A model generated the notes under the pieces. That model did no database searches, was not told the origin of the DNA, and worked only from the letters and a program-made list of their open reading frames with translations. From an uncultured Flavobacteriaceae bacterium (lineage in GTDB: Bacteria; Bacteroidota; Bacteroidia; Flavobacteriales; Flavobacteriaceae), in assembly GCA_947494695.1 (NCBI GenBank), contig CANLWB010000006.1:1-64000 (forward strand): a DNA stretch of 64,000 nucleotides, in the 5' to 3' direction. The position numbers and the translations under genes were made by a program. Shown piece after piece: positions 18,573-26,364 of this stretch (position 1 is its first letter; every line of letters begins with the position of its first letter).

Positions 18573-19166
18573 ATGAAATCTATATCAACCTATTTTTTTC
18601 TCCTAATGTTTGTTACAGGTTGTATTGCTCAAAATCCTGCTCAAAAAACAACAAAAGTGAAAACTTTTGATATAGAAACCTTTGAGAAAAATAAAAACCA
18701 CTTAAATGAATACTTCTTTATTTCAAAAGACAGTAGTATAATTGAACAAAGAAAACGACAATTTGGGTACTATGAAATAATTAAACCCAAAGACTCGTAT
18801 TTTCAAACTAGAAATAGTTATTTTGAAAACGGTAATTTAAAATCAACGGTTCAAGATTTTCCAAATGATTTTCTAGCTGGAATAATGAAAGAATACGATG
18901 AACAAGGACACCTAATAAAGGAAACCGATTATGACGCCCCTTATACATTCACCTGGGAAGACATCTTAAAACTCATAAAAGACAGAAAATTGGATATGGA
19001 TGCCTATGGGTTTAGAATAACTAGAGGTTCCAGTGAAAAAGGGACTTCATGGTCTATAACCTATAATAAAAGTGAAAAAGACATGCTTTTAGGCATTATA
19101 TTAATTGATGGCATTACTGGAAAAATTATTAAGGAATTCGATCAGCCATATCCTTCTGAAGAATAA
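18573..19166 (+). CDS. Candidate immunity lipoprotein, tandem copy 4
   Basis: 197 residues; lipobox FVTGC (Cys17). The first 60 residues are like copy 3 (NHLNEYFFISKDSS), the middle is unique (KRQFGYYEIIKPKDSYFQTR, then DFPNDFLAGIMKEYDEQGH), and the end is like copy 1 (RGSSEKGTSWSITYNKSEKD). It is the last member of the array; an FAD monooxygenase gene begins 30 bases later. Confidence 0.72.
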   Translation: MKSISTYFFLLMFVTGCIAQNPAQKTTKVKTFDIETFEKNKNHLNEYFFISKDSSIIEQRKRQFGYYEIIKPKDSYFQTRNSYFENGNLKSTVQDFPNDFLAGIMKEYDEQGHLIKETDYDAPYTFTWEDILKLIKDRKLDMDAYGFRITRGSSEKGTSWSITYNKSEKDMLLGIILIDGITGKIIKEFDQPYPSEE

Positions 19167-19196
19167 AAGCTATTTAGGGCAATTAAAGCAAAAGCT

Positions 19197-20330
19197 ATGA
19201 GCATAGACATTATTGGCGCAGGTATAGGCGGATTAACAACCGCCATTGCATTGGAACAAAAAGGAATTGAAGCAAGAATTCTTGAACAAGCAAAACAGAT
19301 AAAACCCGTTGGGGCTGGTATTATTTTAGCCAATAATGCCATGCAAGTTTATGAAAAACTAGGCCTACGACAAGTCATTGAGGAACATGGAAACCCAATC
19401 TCTGCCATGCACATTACCAAAGCCAATTTGGAAGCTCTCTCTAAAATCGACCTATCCTGTTTTGAACAAAAAAACAATGTTAAAAACATTGCGATCCACA
19501 GAGGCATATTGCAACAAATTTTAATTGATAAATTAGAGTCTACCAAAATTAAACTAAACCATAAGCTAACGTCTCTAGACCAAAAAGAAAATAACTATGT
19601 CTTAAAATTCGAAAATGGAGCACAAATTCAATCCTCAACCATTTTGGGTGCCGACGGACTAAGCTCGGTTGTTAGGCAACATATATTTCCGGATAACCAT
19701 ATAAGACATGCCAATCAAATCTGTTGGAGAGGTGTAACGGATTATGAGTTACCGTTAAAATTTAAAAATGAATTAAACGAGGCCTGGGGAACATGTGAAC
19801 GTTTTGGTTTTGTTCAAATCGCTAAAAACAAAGTATATTGGTACGCCTTAAAATCATTCGAAAAAAGTAAGAATGAATGTTCTATAGATGACTTAGAACA
19901 CGATTTCAACACCTACAATCCTATGATTAAAAACATTATAAGATCGACTAAAAAAGAACATATAAACACCGCTGAAATCTCAGATTTAAAACCAACAAAC
20001 GTTTGGCATAAGGAACATGTATGTTTAATCGGTGATGCTGCCCATGCCACTACCCCAAATATGGGACAAGGTGCATGCCAGGCTATCGAAGATGCCTTTG
20101 TTCTTTCTGAATGTTTAAGTAGATATGAAACTCGACAAGCATTTTCAGAGTATCAAAAGTTAAGACTCCCCAAAGCTCACCAAGTTGTTAAGGCCAGTTG
20201 GACTATTGGAAAGATGGCTCATATAAAAAACCCTATAGCCCGAACGTTACGAAATCAGATGTTGAGATTAACACCAGAATTTGTTAATAGAAATCAGAAT
20301 AAACAAATTTTTCAATTGGCAAACATATGA
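19197..20330 (+). CDS. FAD-dependent monooxygenase (UbiH/salicylate-hydroxylase-like)
   Basis: A 377-residue group A flavoprotein monooxygenase. The N-terminal Rossmann motif IIGAGIGGLTTAIALEQKG (residues 5-23) binds ADP of FAD. A DG motif is present at LGADGLSSVVRQ, and the GDAAHATTPNMGQGACQAIEDA region binds the FAD ribityl. Such enzymes hydroxylate aromatic or related substrates with NAD(P)H and O2; the substrate here is unknown. It overlaps the DUF3995 gene by ATGA and could be read through from the lipoprotein array 30 bases upstream, although no functional link is evident. Confidence 0.85.
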   Translation: MSIDIIGAGIGGLTTAIALEQKGIEARILEQAKQIKPVGAGIILANNAMQVYEKLGLRQVIEEHGNPISAMHITKANLEALSKIDLSCFEQKNNVKNIAIHRGILQQILIDKLESTKIKLNHKLTSLDQKENNYVLKFENGAQIQSSTILGADGLSSVVRQHIFPDNHIRHANQICWRGVTDYELPLKFKNELNEAWGTCERFGFVQIAKNKVYWYALKSFEKSKNECSIDDLEHDFNTYNPMIKNIIRSTKKEHINTAEISDLKPTNVWHKEHVCLIGDAAHATTPNMGQGACQAIEDAFVLSECLSRYETRQAFSEYQKLRLPKAHQVVKASWTIGKMAHIKNPIARTLRNQMLRLTPEFVNRNQNKQIFQLANI

Positions 20331-20758
20331 CAATAACTGTACTATCTTCACTGTTGTTTTTCATTTTCACATCACTTGGTCTTTTACATTTTTATTGGCT
20401 TTTTGATGGAAAATGGGGTTTAAAAAAGGGGATTCCAACAATAGAAAATCAGGCGAATACGCTCTCAATTCCTAGATTTGCCACTTTAATAGTGGCTCTG
20501 GTTTTAGTTTTATTTGGACTAATTTATCTTGTAAAATCCGGGTTCATGACATTTCAAATTCCAGACCTGGTAACTAAATACGGATATTGGTTCATTCCCG
20601 GGATTTTTATGTTAAGAGCCGTCGGAGATTTTAAATATGTGGGGGTTTTCAAGAAACTAAAACATACCGAATTTGCGAAAGCCGATTCAAAATTCTTTTC
20701 ACCACTGTGTTTAATGGTTGGAATATTTGGGATATTGCTTCAGTTTATGAGCAAATAA
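20327..20758 (+). CDS. DUF3995 membrane protein
   Basis: 143 residues with four hydrophobic segments (about 5-25, 47-67, 83-101, 122-140). The N-terminal LGLLHFYWLFDGKWGL and the central FIPGIFMLRAVGDFKYVG motifs are those of DUF3995 inner-membrane proteins of unknown function. Start ATG overlaps the stop of the monooxygenase (ATGA), so the two are translationally coupled. Confidence 0.82.
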   Translation: MTITVLSSLLFFIFTSLGLLHFYWLFDGKWGLKKGIPTIENQANTLSIPRFATLIVALVLVLFGLIYLVKSGFMTFQIPDLVTKYGYWFIPGIFMLRAVGDFKYVGVFKKLKHTEFAKADSKFFSPLCLMVGIFGILLQFMSK

Positions 20759-20834
20759 CCGTTGGTAATCATCAAAAATTCATATCTAATTAAAAAAAAT
20801 CACACATACTTAAAAAACACAACTAGACAAAACC

Positions 20835-21356
20835 ATGGACATAAACCTAACCCAAATTAAGACGGAGATTTACGATATATGTTCTCTTCAAATGTCAAAC
20901 TTCCAACCTGAGCGAGAAAGCAAAGAATATGACGCTTCCCGTTTTGAACTAAACGGACTAAAAATTATATATAGAAATGCCAAAATTACACCAAAAAAAG
21001 TCGGGCAATTTGTGACATTTTGGAAAAGAAACGGAAATGGCCCTATCGAGCCTTTTAATGAGTCTGACCAAATTGATTTTTATGTGGTTAACGTTCGGAC
21101 TGAAACCGCGTTTGGACAATTTGTTTTTCCAAAATCTGTGCTCATCGAAAAAGGAATCATTTCAACCGAAAAAAAAGAAGGAAAAAGAGGCTTTCGAGTT
21201 TACCCAAAGTGGGACACTACAAAAAACAAACAAGCAGAACGGTCTCAAAAATGGCAACTGAATTATTTTTATAGTATTAACGAAACAACTGATTTAAAAA
21301 AAGTGAGTGCATTATACATTAAAAATGATAGTGAAAAAATCATAAAAGCAAGCTAG
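20835..21356 (+). CDS. MepB family protein
   Basis: 173 residues, soluble, without a signal. The pattern ERESKEYDASRFELNG, the KITPKKVGQFVTFWKRNGNG segment and the C-terminal KWQLNYFYSI motif match the MepB family, which was named for a gene next to the staphylococcal MepA efflux pump and has no proven biochemical role. No efflux gene is adjacent here. It lies 76 bases after the DUF3995 gene. Confidence 0.8.
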   Translation: MDINLTQIKTEIYDICSLQMSNFQPERESKEYDASRFELNGLKIIYRNAKITPKKVGQFVTFWKRNGNGPIEPFNESDQIDFYVVNVRTETAFGQFVFPKSVLIEKGIISTEKKEGKRGFRVYPKWDTTKNKQAERSQKWQLNYFYSINETTDLKKVSALYIKNDSEKIIKAS

Positions 21357-21536
21357 AATCTAAATTATAAGCGGAATTTCATGTCTAAAAGACAAGAGAT
21401 TGCTTAATACGCATACAAATTTGTAACTTTAAGGAAAATAACTCTCAACCTGAGACTAAATTCTAGATCAAAATTAAAGAATTTAGCCTTCAGCGTAGCT
21501 ATAAGCAATAGACACTTAATTAGTAAACCTAGCAAC

Positions 21537-22550
21537 ATGATTATCACTAACAATGCTATATTCTATATTAGTGCAATTCTTCTACTTTCGTCATGTCAAC
21601 CAAAGAAAACGGAAAAAAGCATAATGGATTTAGAAGGCCTTCACACCATAGATACAAGTAAAACTTGGCTTTCACATGAACACATCTTAGTTGATTTTAT
21701 TGGAGCAGACAGTATCAATCCTACGGATTGGGATCATAATTCCGTAATACAAGAAGTGCTTCCTTATCTTCAGGAAATATCAAAACACGGGGTCGACTAT
21801 TTCGTTGACGCTACGCCAAATTATATAGGTAGAGATGTTAACCTTCTTGAAAAATTGTCAAAAAAAACAGGACTTCAAATAGTTACAAATACCGGGTTAT
21901 ATGGAGCAATCAATAACAAATATATTCCTCAATTCGCAAATGATGCAACAGCAGAAGAACTGGCCAAAATGTGGATAGATGAATTCAAATTCGGAATTAA
22001 CGGAACGCATATCAAACCGGGCTTTATTAAAATTGGAGTAGACAATATAAACCCTTTAGAGCCTTTAGATGAAAAACTCGTGAAGGCTGCTGCGATTACT
22101 CATTTAGAAACTGGCCTTACCATTGCATCACATACGGGAAAAGCGGAGGGGATGTGGCCACAATTAGAAATCCTTCAACGTATGGGGGTTTCTCCCAGCG
22201 CATTTATTTGGGTTCATGCTCACAATGAATCGGATCACGACCATTATATCAAAGCCGCAAAAACCGGATGCTGGATAAGTCTTGATGGGCTAGGCTGGGA
22301 AATTGACAAACATATAGAAAAACTAATCTTTGCCAAAAAAAATGGAATCTTGAATCATATTCTAATTTCTCATGATGCGGGATGGTTTGACCCTCAAAAA
22401 AAGCAGCAAAACATAAAGCCTTACACCAATATATTCGATAAGGTTATTCCACGCCTCCATGCTGCAGGGTTTACTACCCAGGACATTAACATGTTAATTA
22501 AATATAACCCGGCAAAAGCCTTTGCCATAGACATTCGAGAATTTAAATAG
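21537..22550 (+). CDS. Phosphotriesterase-family amidohydrolase, lipoprotein
   Basis: 337 residues. Signal and lipobox LLLSSC near residue 20. The fold is the phosphotriesterase-type TIM barrel: N-terminal metal pair His-x-His in WLSHEHILVD, a bridging Lys in HIKPGFIKIG, metal His in IASHTGKAEG and in VHAHNESDHDH, and the final Asp in ISHDAGWFDP. All binuclear metal ligands are therefore visible. Family members hydrolyse esters, lactones or phosphotriesters; the substrate cannot be predicted. Anchored outside the cytoplasm. Confidence 0.85.
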   Translation: MIITNNAIFYISAILLLSSCQPKKTEKSIMDLEGLHTIDTSKTWLSHEHILVDFIGADSINPTDWDHNSVIQEVLPYLQEISKHGVDYFVDATPNYIGRDVNLLEKLSKKTGLQIVTNTGLYGAINNKYIPQFANDATAEELAKMWIDEFKFGINGTHIKPGFIKIGVDNINPLEPLDEKLVKAAAITHLETGLTIASHTGKAEGMWPQLEILQRMGVSPSAFIWVHAHNESDHDHYIKAAKTGCWISLDGLGWEIDKHIEKLIFAKKNGILNHILISHDAGWFDPQKKQQNIKPYTNIFDKVIPRLHAAGFTTQDINMLIKYNPAKAFAIDIREFK

Positions 22551-22615
22551 CCTTAATTCCGTTAACCATTCTAAAGCCATGCATCTTAAAAATAGTATTA
22601 TACCTATTTTAAATA

Positions 22616-23476
22616 ATGAATCCCGAGTTACAATCATACATATCGAACATTCTAAAAGTTTCTATAACCAGAGTTTCTTCAGTTCATGGTGGGGATATTT
22701 CCAAGTCCTACCGTATAGATACCTCAAACGGCTCCTATTTTTTAAAGTGTAATCGTTCTAAACCGACCAAAAACATATTTCAGGCAGAAGTCTACGGATT
22801 GCAATTAATTCGTAAAACGAATACCATTAAGACCCCTAAAGTTCTAGCCTGTGATACGTTTCAAAATGAGTCATTTCTTTTGATGGAATTTATTAAAAGT
22901 AAATCACCATCATCGGAAGATTTTAAAAACCTGGGACAACAATTGGCGAATTTACACAAATGTACAGCCGATTATTTTGGACTGGATCAAGATAACCTCA
23001 TAGGCAGCCTTCATCAGAGTAATCACACCGAAGCCTCCTGGGTAGATTTTTATGTAAACGAACGTCTATTACCTCAACTTAAAACAGCCAAAGAAAAAAA
23101 CCTGCTTTCTAAAACGGAGTGCCCAGAAATTCAAGACTTAAAACGTCATTTAGAATATTTTTTTACGGACATTAAGCCTACTCTATTGCATGGTGATTTA
23201 TGGCATGGTAATTACCTCATCTCAAATGAGGGCATTCCCTATTTGATTGATCCAGCCGTTTATTACGGGCATCATGAGGTTGATATGGCCATGACCAAAC
23301 TATTTGGTGGGTTTGGTGAATCGTTTTACCAGGCTCATAACACGGTCTTTAAAGAAGATAAAAACACCTCAGCTAGAATAGAAATCTATCAATTGTATTA
23401 TCTTCTTGTACATTTAAACCTGTTTGGTAGCTCGTATTACGACGCTGTATCCTCTATCCTTCAAAAATACTTTTAG
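22616..23476 (+). CDS. Fructosamine/ketosamine-3-kinase family protein
   Basis: A 286-residue protein kinase-like (APH fold) enzyme. The glycine-poor loop VHGGDISKSYRI and the Lys in YFLKCN form the ATP site. The catalytic loop is LLHGDLWHGNYL with the base Asp, and YLIDPAVYYGHHEVDMAM holds the metal-binding Asp. Fructosamine kinases repair glycated proteins by phosphorylating the sugar. Full length. Single gene with a 65-base gap to the gene before. Confidence 0.87.
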   Translation: MNPELQSYISNILKVSITRVSSVHGGDISKSYRIDTSNGSYFLKCNRSKPTKNIFQAEVYGLQLIRKTNTIKTPKVLACDTFQNESFLLMEFIKSKSPSSEDFKNLGQQLANLHKCTADYFGLDQDNLIGSLHQSNHTEASWVDFYVNERLLPQLKTAKEKNLLSKTECPEIQDLKRHLEYFFTDIKPTLLHGDLWHGNYLISNEGIPYLIDPAVYYGHHEVDMAMTKLFGGFGESFYQAHNTVFKEDKNTSARIEIYQLYYLLVHLNLFGSSYYDAVSSILQKYF

Positions 23477-23583
23477 ACCTCAAATTCTGGAATAAACAGA
23501 AATTACTTTAATTGAAAACAGATCTCTCTATGTAAGACGTCTGTACTCCATGAATCATGCCATGTCGATAGAGCCAACTTTCC

Positions 23584-23603
23584 ATTCCTGCTCAGGCAGG
23601 AAT
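23584..23603. repeat. 20-base perfect palindrome of the ATTCCTGC...GCAGGAAT type
   Basis: ATTCCTGC and GCAGGAAT arms around TCAG. Short GC-richer palindromes of this kind also appear at 26414 and 59578. Confidence 0.6.
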
Positions 23604-23676
23604 CTACTTTTAACCTTTAAGTTTTAAATAATGCCGTTCCCGTAAAATTCGGACTTACAATACGTAAAAAAAATAT

Positions 23677-23684
23677 TACCTTTG
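23677..23684 (+). promoter_or_regulatory. -7 element TACCTTTG upstream of the DUF6934 gene
   Basis: Exact TAnnTTTG match, 21 bases before the TTG start at 23705. Confidence 0.5.
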
Positions 23685-23704
23685 AACAATAAAGCTCCAA
23701 ACTA

Positions 23705-24247
23705 TTGAACGACATACCCGCTTACAAAACAGAACTACTAAAATCCAGAACAAGAAAAATTCAATACCTATTCGAAAGTACAGGACGGCGATCGATCATT
23801 AAAGCTATCGAATATACCCCTGTTGCCAAAAGAAAAGGAAAAGTGGTTTATAATCTGGGGTTTGGTGATTATGATGAACAAAATGGTAACATTTTTGATA
23901 ACTCCAATAGCAATAATGGAGATATGAGAAAGGTCTTTAGGACGGTGCTTAATACCGTTCCCACGTTCTTTAGAGAACATAAAGATGCTGCTATTTGGGT
24001 ACAAGGCAGTGATAGTGCCGATAAATTTAAAGAACTATGCGAGGTTAATTGTAAAAAGAACTGTGAAAATATTTGTAAAAATTTCAATAGAAGAATTAAA
24101 ACCTATAGATACTATGTCGATAAAAATTTCGTTGAATTAAGCAAAGTGTACACGTTTTATGGTCTAACCGACGACGAAGAAGCTACATTGGTAGAATACA
24201 CGCCTAAAAACGAATATGTAGGAATTTTGGTTTTAAAGAAAAAATAA
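23705..24247 (+). CDS. DUF6934 family protein
   Basis: 180 residues from a TTG start, close behind a -7 box at 23677. The body (VYNLGFGDYDEQNG, DMRKVFRTVLNTVPTFFREH, IWVQGSDSADKF) fits the DUF6934 family, which is common in Bacteroidota and of unknown function. A Cys cluster CEVNCKKNCENIC at about 122-134 is notable and could bind a metal. A small ORF starts 27 bases after it, an arrangement that resembles a two-gene module. Confidence 0.7.
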   Translation: MNDIPAYKTELLKSRTRKIQYLFESTGRRSIIKAIEYTPVAKRKGKVVYNLGFGDYDEQNGNIFDNSNSNNGDMRKVFRTVLNTVPTFFREHKDAAIWVQGSDSADKFKELCEVNCKKNCENICKNFNRRIKTYRYYVDKNFVELSKVYTFYGLTDDEEATLVEYTPKNEYVGILVLKKK

Positions 24248-24274
24248 ACTAAATTTGTATTATATCTATAACCT

Positions 24275-24445
24275 ATGGGAGGTAGTAAACATATACTAAA
24301 GGCAACAAAGGTTCTTTCAATGTCGAAAACGACAAAAGAACGAATATCCAGTATAGCCAAGGATATCAAAGGCAAAGAATTATTTCCCGAAAAGACAGAA
24401 TTAGCAAAAAAAACCCTAAGTAATATAAAATCATTTCCTGCTTGA
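24275..24445 (+). CDS. Small basic protein paired with the DUF6934 gene
   Basis: 56 codons, ATG 24275 to TGA 24443-24445, on the same strand 27 bases behind the DUF6934 gene. The product (MGGSKHILKATKVLSM... ending SNIKSFPA) is rich in Lys and Ser with no signal or membrane segment. Family not recognised. It is favoured as real by its spacing and even amino acid composition, but it is short. Confidence 0.45.
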   Translation: MGGSKHILKATKVLSMSKTTKERISSIAKDIKGKELFPEKTELAKKTLSNIKSFPA

Positions 24446-24538
24446 ATACATAAGGAAATTTACAGAAAAAATGAGATCGCTGCAAACCAAAATGGTTTGC
24501 TTTTTTTATGGTGTAAATATGGGGTAATACACCAAAAT

Positions 24539-25120
24539 TTATAATATTCCTTTAAGCTTAATATATTGCAATAGCATTATTGTTTTACCATCCTTAATGT
24601 CACCAGTTTCAATCATCTGAATCGCGTCATCTATTTTCAGCTCTAAAACCTCAATATCTTCTTGCTCTCCATCTGCCCCGCCGCCTTCACCTACTTTCAT
24701 AGATTTGGAATACTCTGCAATAAAAAAATATACAATTTCAGTAACAGAACCCGGAGACATATAAGCTTCAAAAATCTTTTCTACCGAAGAAATTTTATAT
24801 CCGGTTTCTTCTTCTGTTTCTCTTCTTATACAATCTTCAGCATTATCTTGATCTAATAAGCCTGCACAAGACTCTATAAGCATCCCAGAATCATTACCAT
24901 TTACATAAGTCGGCATGCGAAACTGCCTTATTAGAATTACTGTTTTATACTGTTTATTATATAACAGAACTGTTGCTCCATTTCCCCGGTCGTAAGCTTC
25001 CCTGCTTTGAGTTTCCCAACTCCCATCGCTCTTTAAATAGTCGTAAGTGACTTTTCTAAGCGTATACCAATTATCTGAAAGAACTTCCGTCTTTATATCT
25101 CGAACCTTATTACTCTGCAT
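24539..25120 (-). CDS. nudK: NUDIX hydrolase, GDP-mannose pyrophosphatase NudK-like
   Basis: About 193 residues from ATG 25120 (an ATG at 25132 adds four residues). The Nudix box region is GLLDQDNAEDC followed by RRETEEETGY, with the REUxEE metal-binding core intact. The following EAYMSPGSVTEIVYFFIAEY is characteristic of NudK, which hydrolyses GDP-mannose and related sugar nucleotides. Its start lies inside the DUF4406 gene, so the two are coupled. Confidence 0.85.
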   Translation of the reverse strand: MQSNKVRDIKTEVLSDNWYTLRKVTYDYLKSDGSWETQSREAYDRGNGATVLLYNKQYKTVILIRQFRMPTYVNGNDSGMLIESCAGLLDQDNAEDCIRRETEEETGYKISSVEKIFEAYMSPGSVTEIVYFFIAEYSKSMKVGEGGGADGEQEDIEVLELKIDDAIQMIETGDIKDGKTIMLLQYIKLKGIL

Positions 25121-25469
25121 TGGGAATATCATTCAAATTATAATACACCTTCAACCCTAACTTTTTAGCGATCGCTATATCTTGGTCTGCTCCCTTTGAC
25201 TCCCCTTCTATTCTTAAAATTGCATCGCACTTCGTTAATAACCTATGAGCGGCTGGATATTGGATGTCATTAAACACCTTATCACCTATTTCCTTAGAGC
25301 CAGCTAGTTTCATTAAAGGATTTGCAACCCACTCACCGATCATTGGTACATGTCCTTTATGAAAAATAGGAAGCGAAACGGCCTCCAATCTATCCATATT
25401 TTCTTGGATAAGTTTAGGGTCATTATTGGTTCCACTTCTATAAGGCCCAGCAATTAAAATTAGCATCAT
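25110..25469 (-). CDS. DUF4406 protein, nucleoside 2-deoxyribosyltransferase-like
   Basis: 119 residues. It starts MMLILIAGPYRSGTNNDP, a glycine-rich first loop, and has CDAILRIEGESKGADQD, which resembles the active-site region of nucleoside 2-deoxyribosyltransferase-like folds. Family function unknown; a nucleotide-related role is inferred from the fold and from its overlap with the NUDIX gene. Cytoplasmic. Confidence 0.78.
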   Translation of the reverse strand: MMLILIAGPYRSGTNNDPKLIQENMDRLEAVSLPIFHKGHVPMIGEWVANPLMKLAGSKEIGDKVFNDIQYPAAHRLLTKCDAILRIEGESKGADQDIAIAKKLGLKVYYNLNDIPNAE

Positions 25470-25547
25470 AACATTTATTTTTTTGTAAAGAACGCAAATA
25501 ATGACCTCTTAAAAATTAAGATAATTTAAGACGATATTATTTCTTTA

Positions 25548-26117
25548 TTATTTCTTTTTTATGAAGCTTAAAAACTCAGGTGTTACCCCCAGATAAGAAG
25601 CGATTTGTTTCTGAGTTACTTTCTTGACGATTATAGGATATTTTTGTACAAATTGCTTATACCTTTCCTCGGTTGAATATGAAATATTATGGAGTGCCCT
25701 AAGCTGTTCCCTAATATATGCGTTTTGGAAGAGGATTCTAAAAAAGCGTTCAAATTTTGGGGATTTTTGGTAAAGGGCCTCCAGTGCATCAAAATCTAGT
25801 TCTAATACTTTACTATCCTCAAGAGCCTCTATGAATAACATAGCAGGTTTTTGGTTTACAAAGCAATTCATATCTGTGATCCACCAATCTTGAACAGCGA
25901 ACATGATTGTAGACTCCTTTCCTTCAGAGTTAATATGAAAAGCTCTTAAACTACCCGACTCAACAAAATACAGTTTTTTACAGGTCTGTCCATGCTTTAG
26001 CACATATTCTTTTTTAAGAATCTCTCTTACTTTTAGTGAAGAAATTAAAAATGCTTTTTCGGCCTCATCTAATACTATATGCTTTTGAAAATTTTTGAAA
26101 ATTTGATAATTATTCAC
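25548..26117 (-). CDS. Crp/Fnr family transcriptional regulator (short)
   Basis: A 189-residue cyclic-nucleotide-binding-fold regulator. The beta-roll is visible (KKEYVLKHGQTCKKLYFVESGSLRAF), and a winged HTH at the end (TQKQIASYLGVTPEFLSFIKKK) ends right after the recognition helix, which is usual for this Bacteroidota subgroup. The recognition helix lacks the Glu/Arg pair of Fnr, so it should read a different site from the Fnr-type gene at 59793. No ligand known. Confidence 0.85.
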   Translation of the reverse strand: MNNYQIFKNFQKHIVLDEAEKAFLISSLKVREILKKEYVLKHGQTCKKLYFVESGSLRAFHINSEGKESTIMFAVQDWWITDMNCFVNQKPAMLFIEALEDSKVLELDFDALEALYQKSPKFERFFRILFQNAYIREQLRALHNISYSTEERYKQFVQKYPIIVKKVTQKQIASYLGVTPEFLSFIKKK

Positions 26118-26323
26118 AGGCAGAAAAAGATTATTGATTCATCTAAGCAAATTTATAAAAATTCCTTGCGAGGCAAATTTCAGGATCTTACTATATGAAC
26201 TCATTTAAACTTTTTTTAAATTAAGGTTTCATTAATTTTGTTTCATTTCCTATGTTTAAAACCTCGTGAATAACTCTCTCTTTTAGGTCATATTTTTTTA
26301 CAAGAAAATCGATTAAAAAGCAG

Positions 26324-26331
26324 TAAATTTG
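26324..26331 (+). promoter_or_regulatory. -7 element TAAATTTG upstream of purL
   Basis: Exact TAnnTTTG match, 34 bases before the purL ATG. Confidence 0.5.
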
Positions 26332-26364
26332 CACTTTCTTTAAACATACACAAACCAATACATA

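Larger units (their letters stand above)
16486..19166 (+). repeat. Four-copy tandem repeat of lipoprotein genes, unit about 700 bases
   Basis: Units start at 16486, 17166, 17868 and 18573. The roughly 90-base spacers between genes (17077-17165, 17778-17867, 18483-18572) are nearly identical, with shared AAACAACGCTCC and AAGTAAG(C/T)T just before each ATG. The coding parts are mosaic: N-terminal type is shared by copies 1 and 2 and by copies 3 and 4, while C-terminal type is shared by copies 1 and 4 and by copies 2 and 3. Confidence 0.9.

Noticed and set aside
25548-26117. This Crp/Fnr gene considered as the regulator of the TGAC-N5-TCA sites
   Set aside because: Its recognition helix (TPEFLSFIKK) lacks the Glu/Arg pair that fits a TGA half-site; the gene at 59793 fits better.
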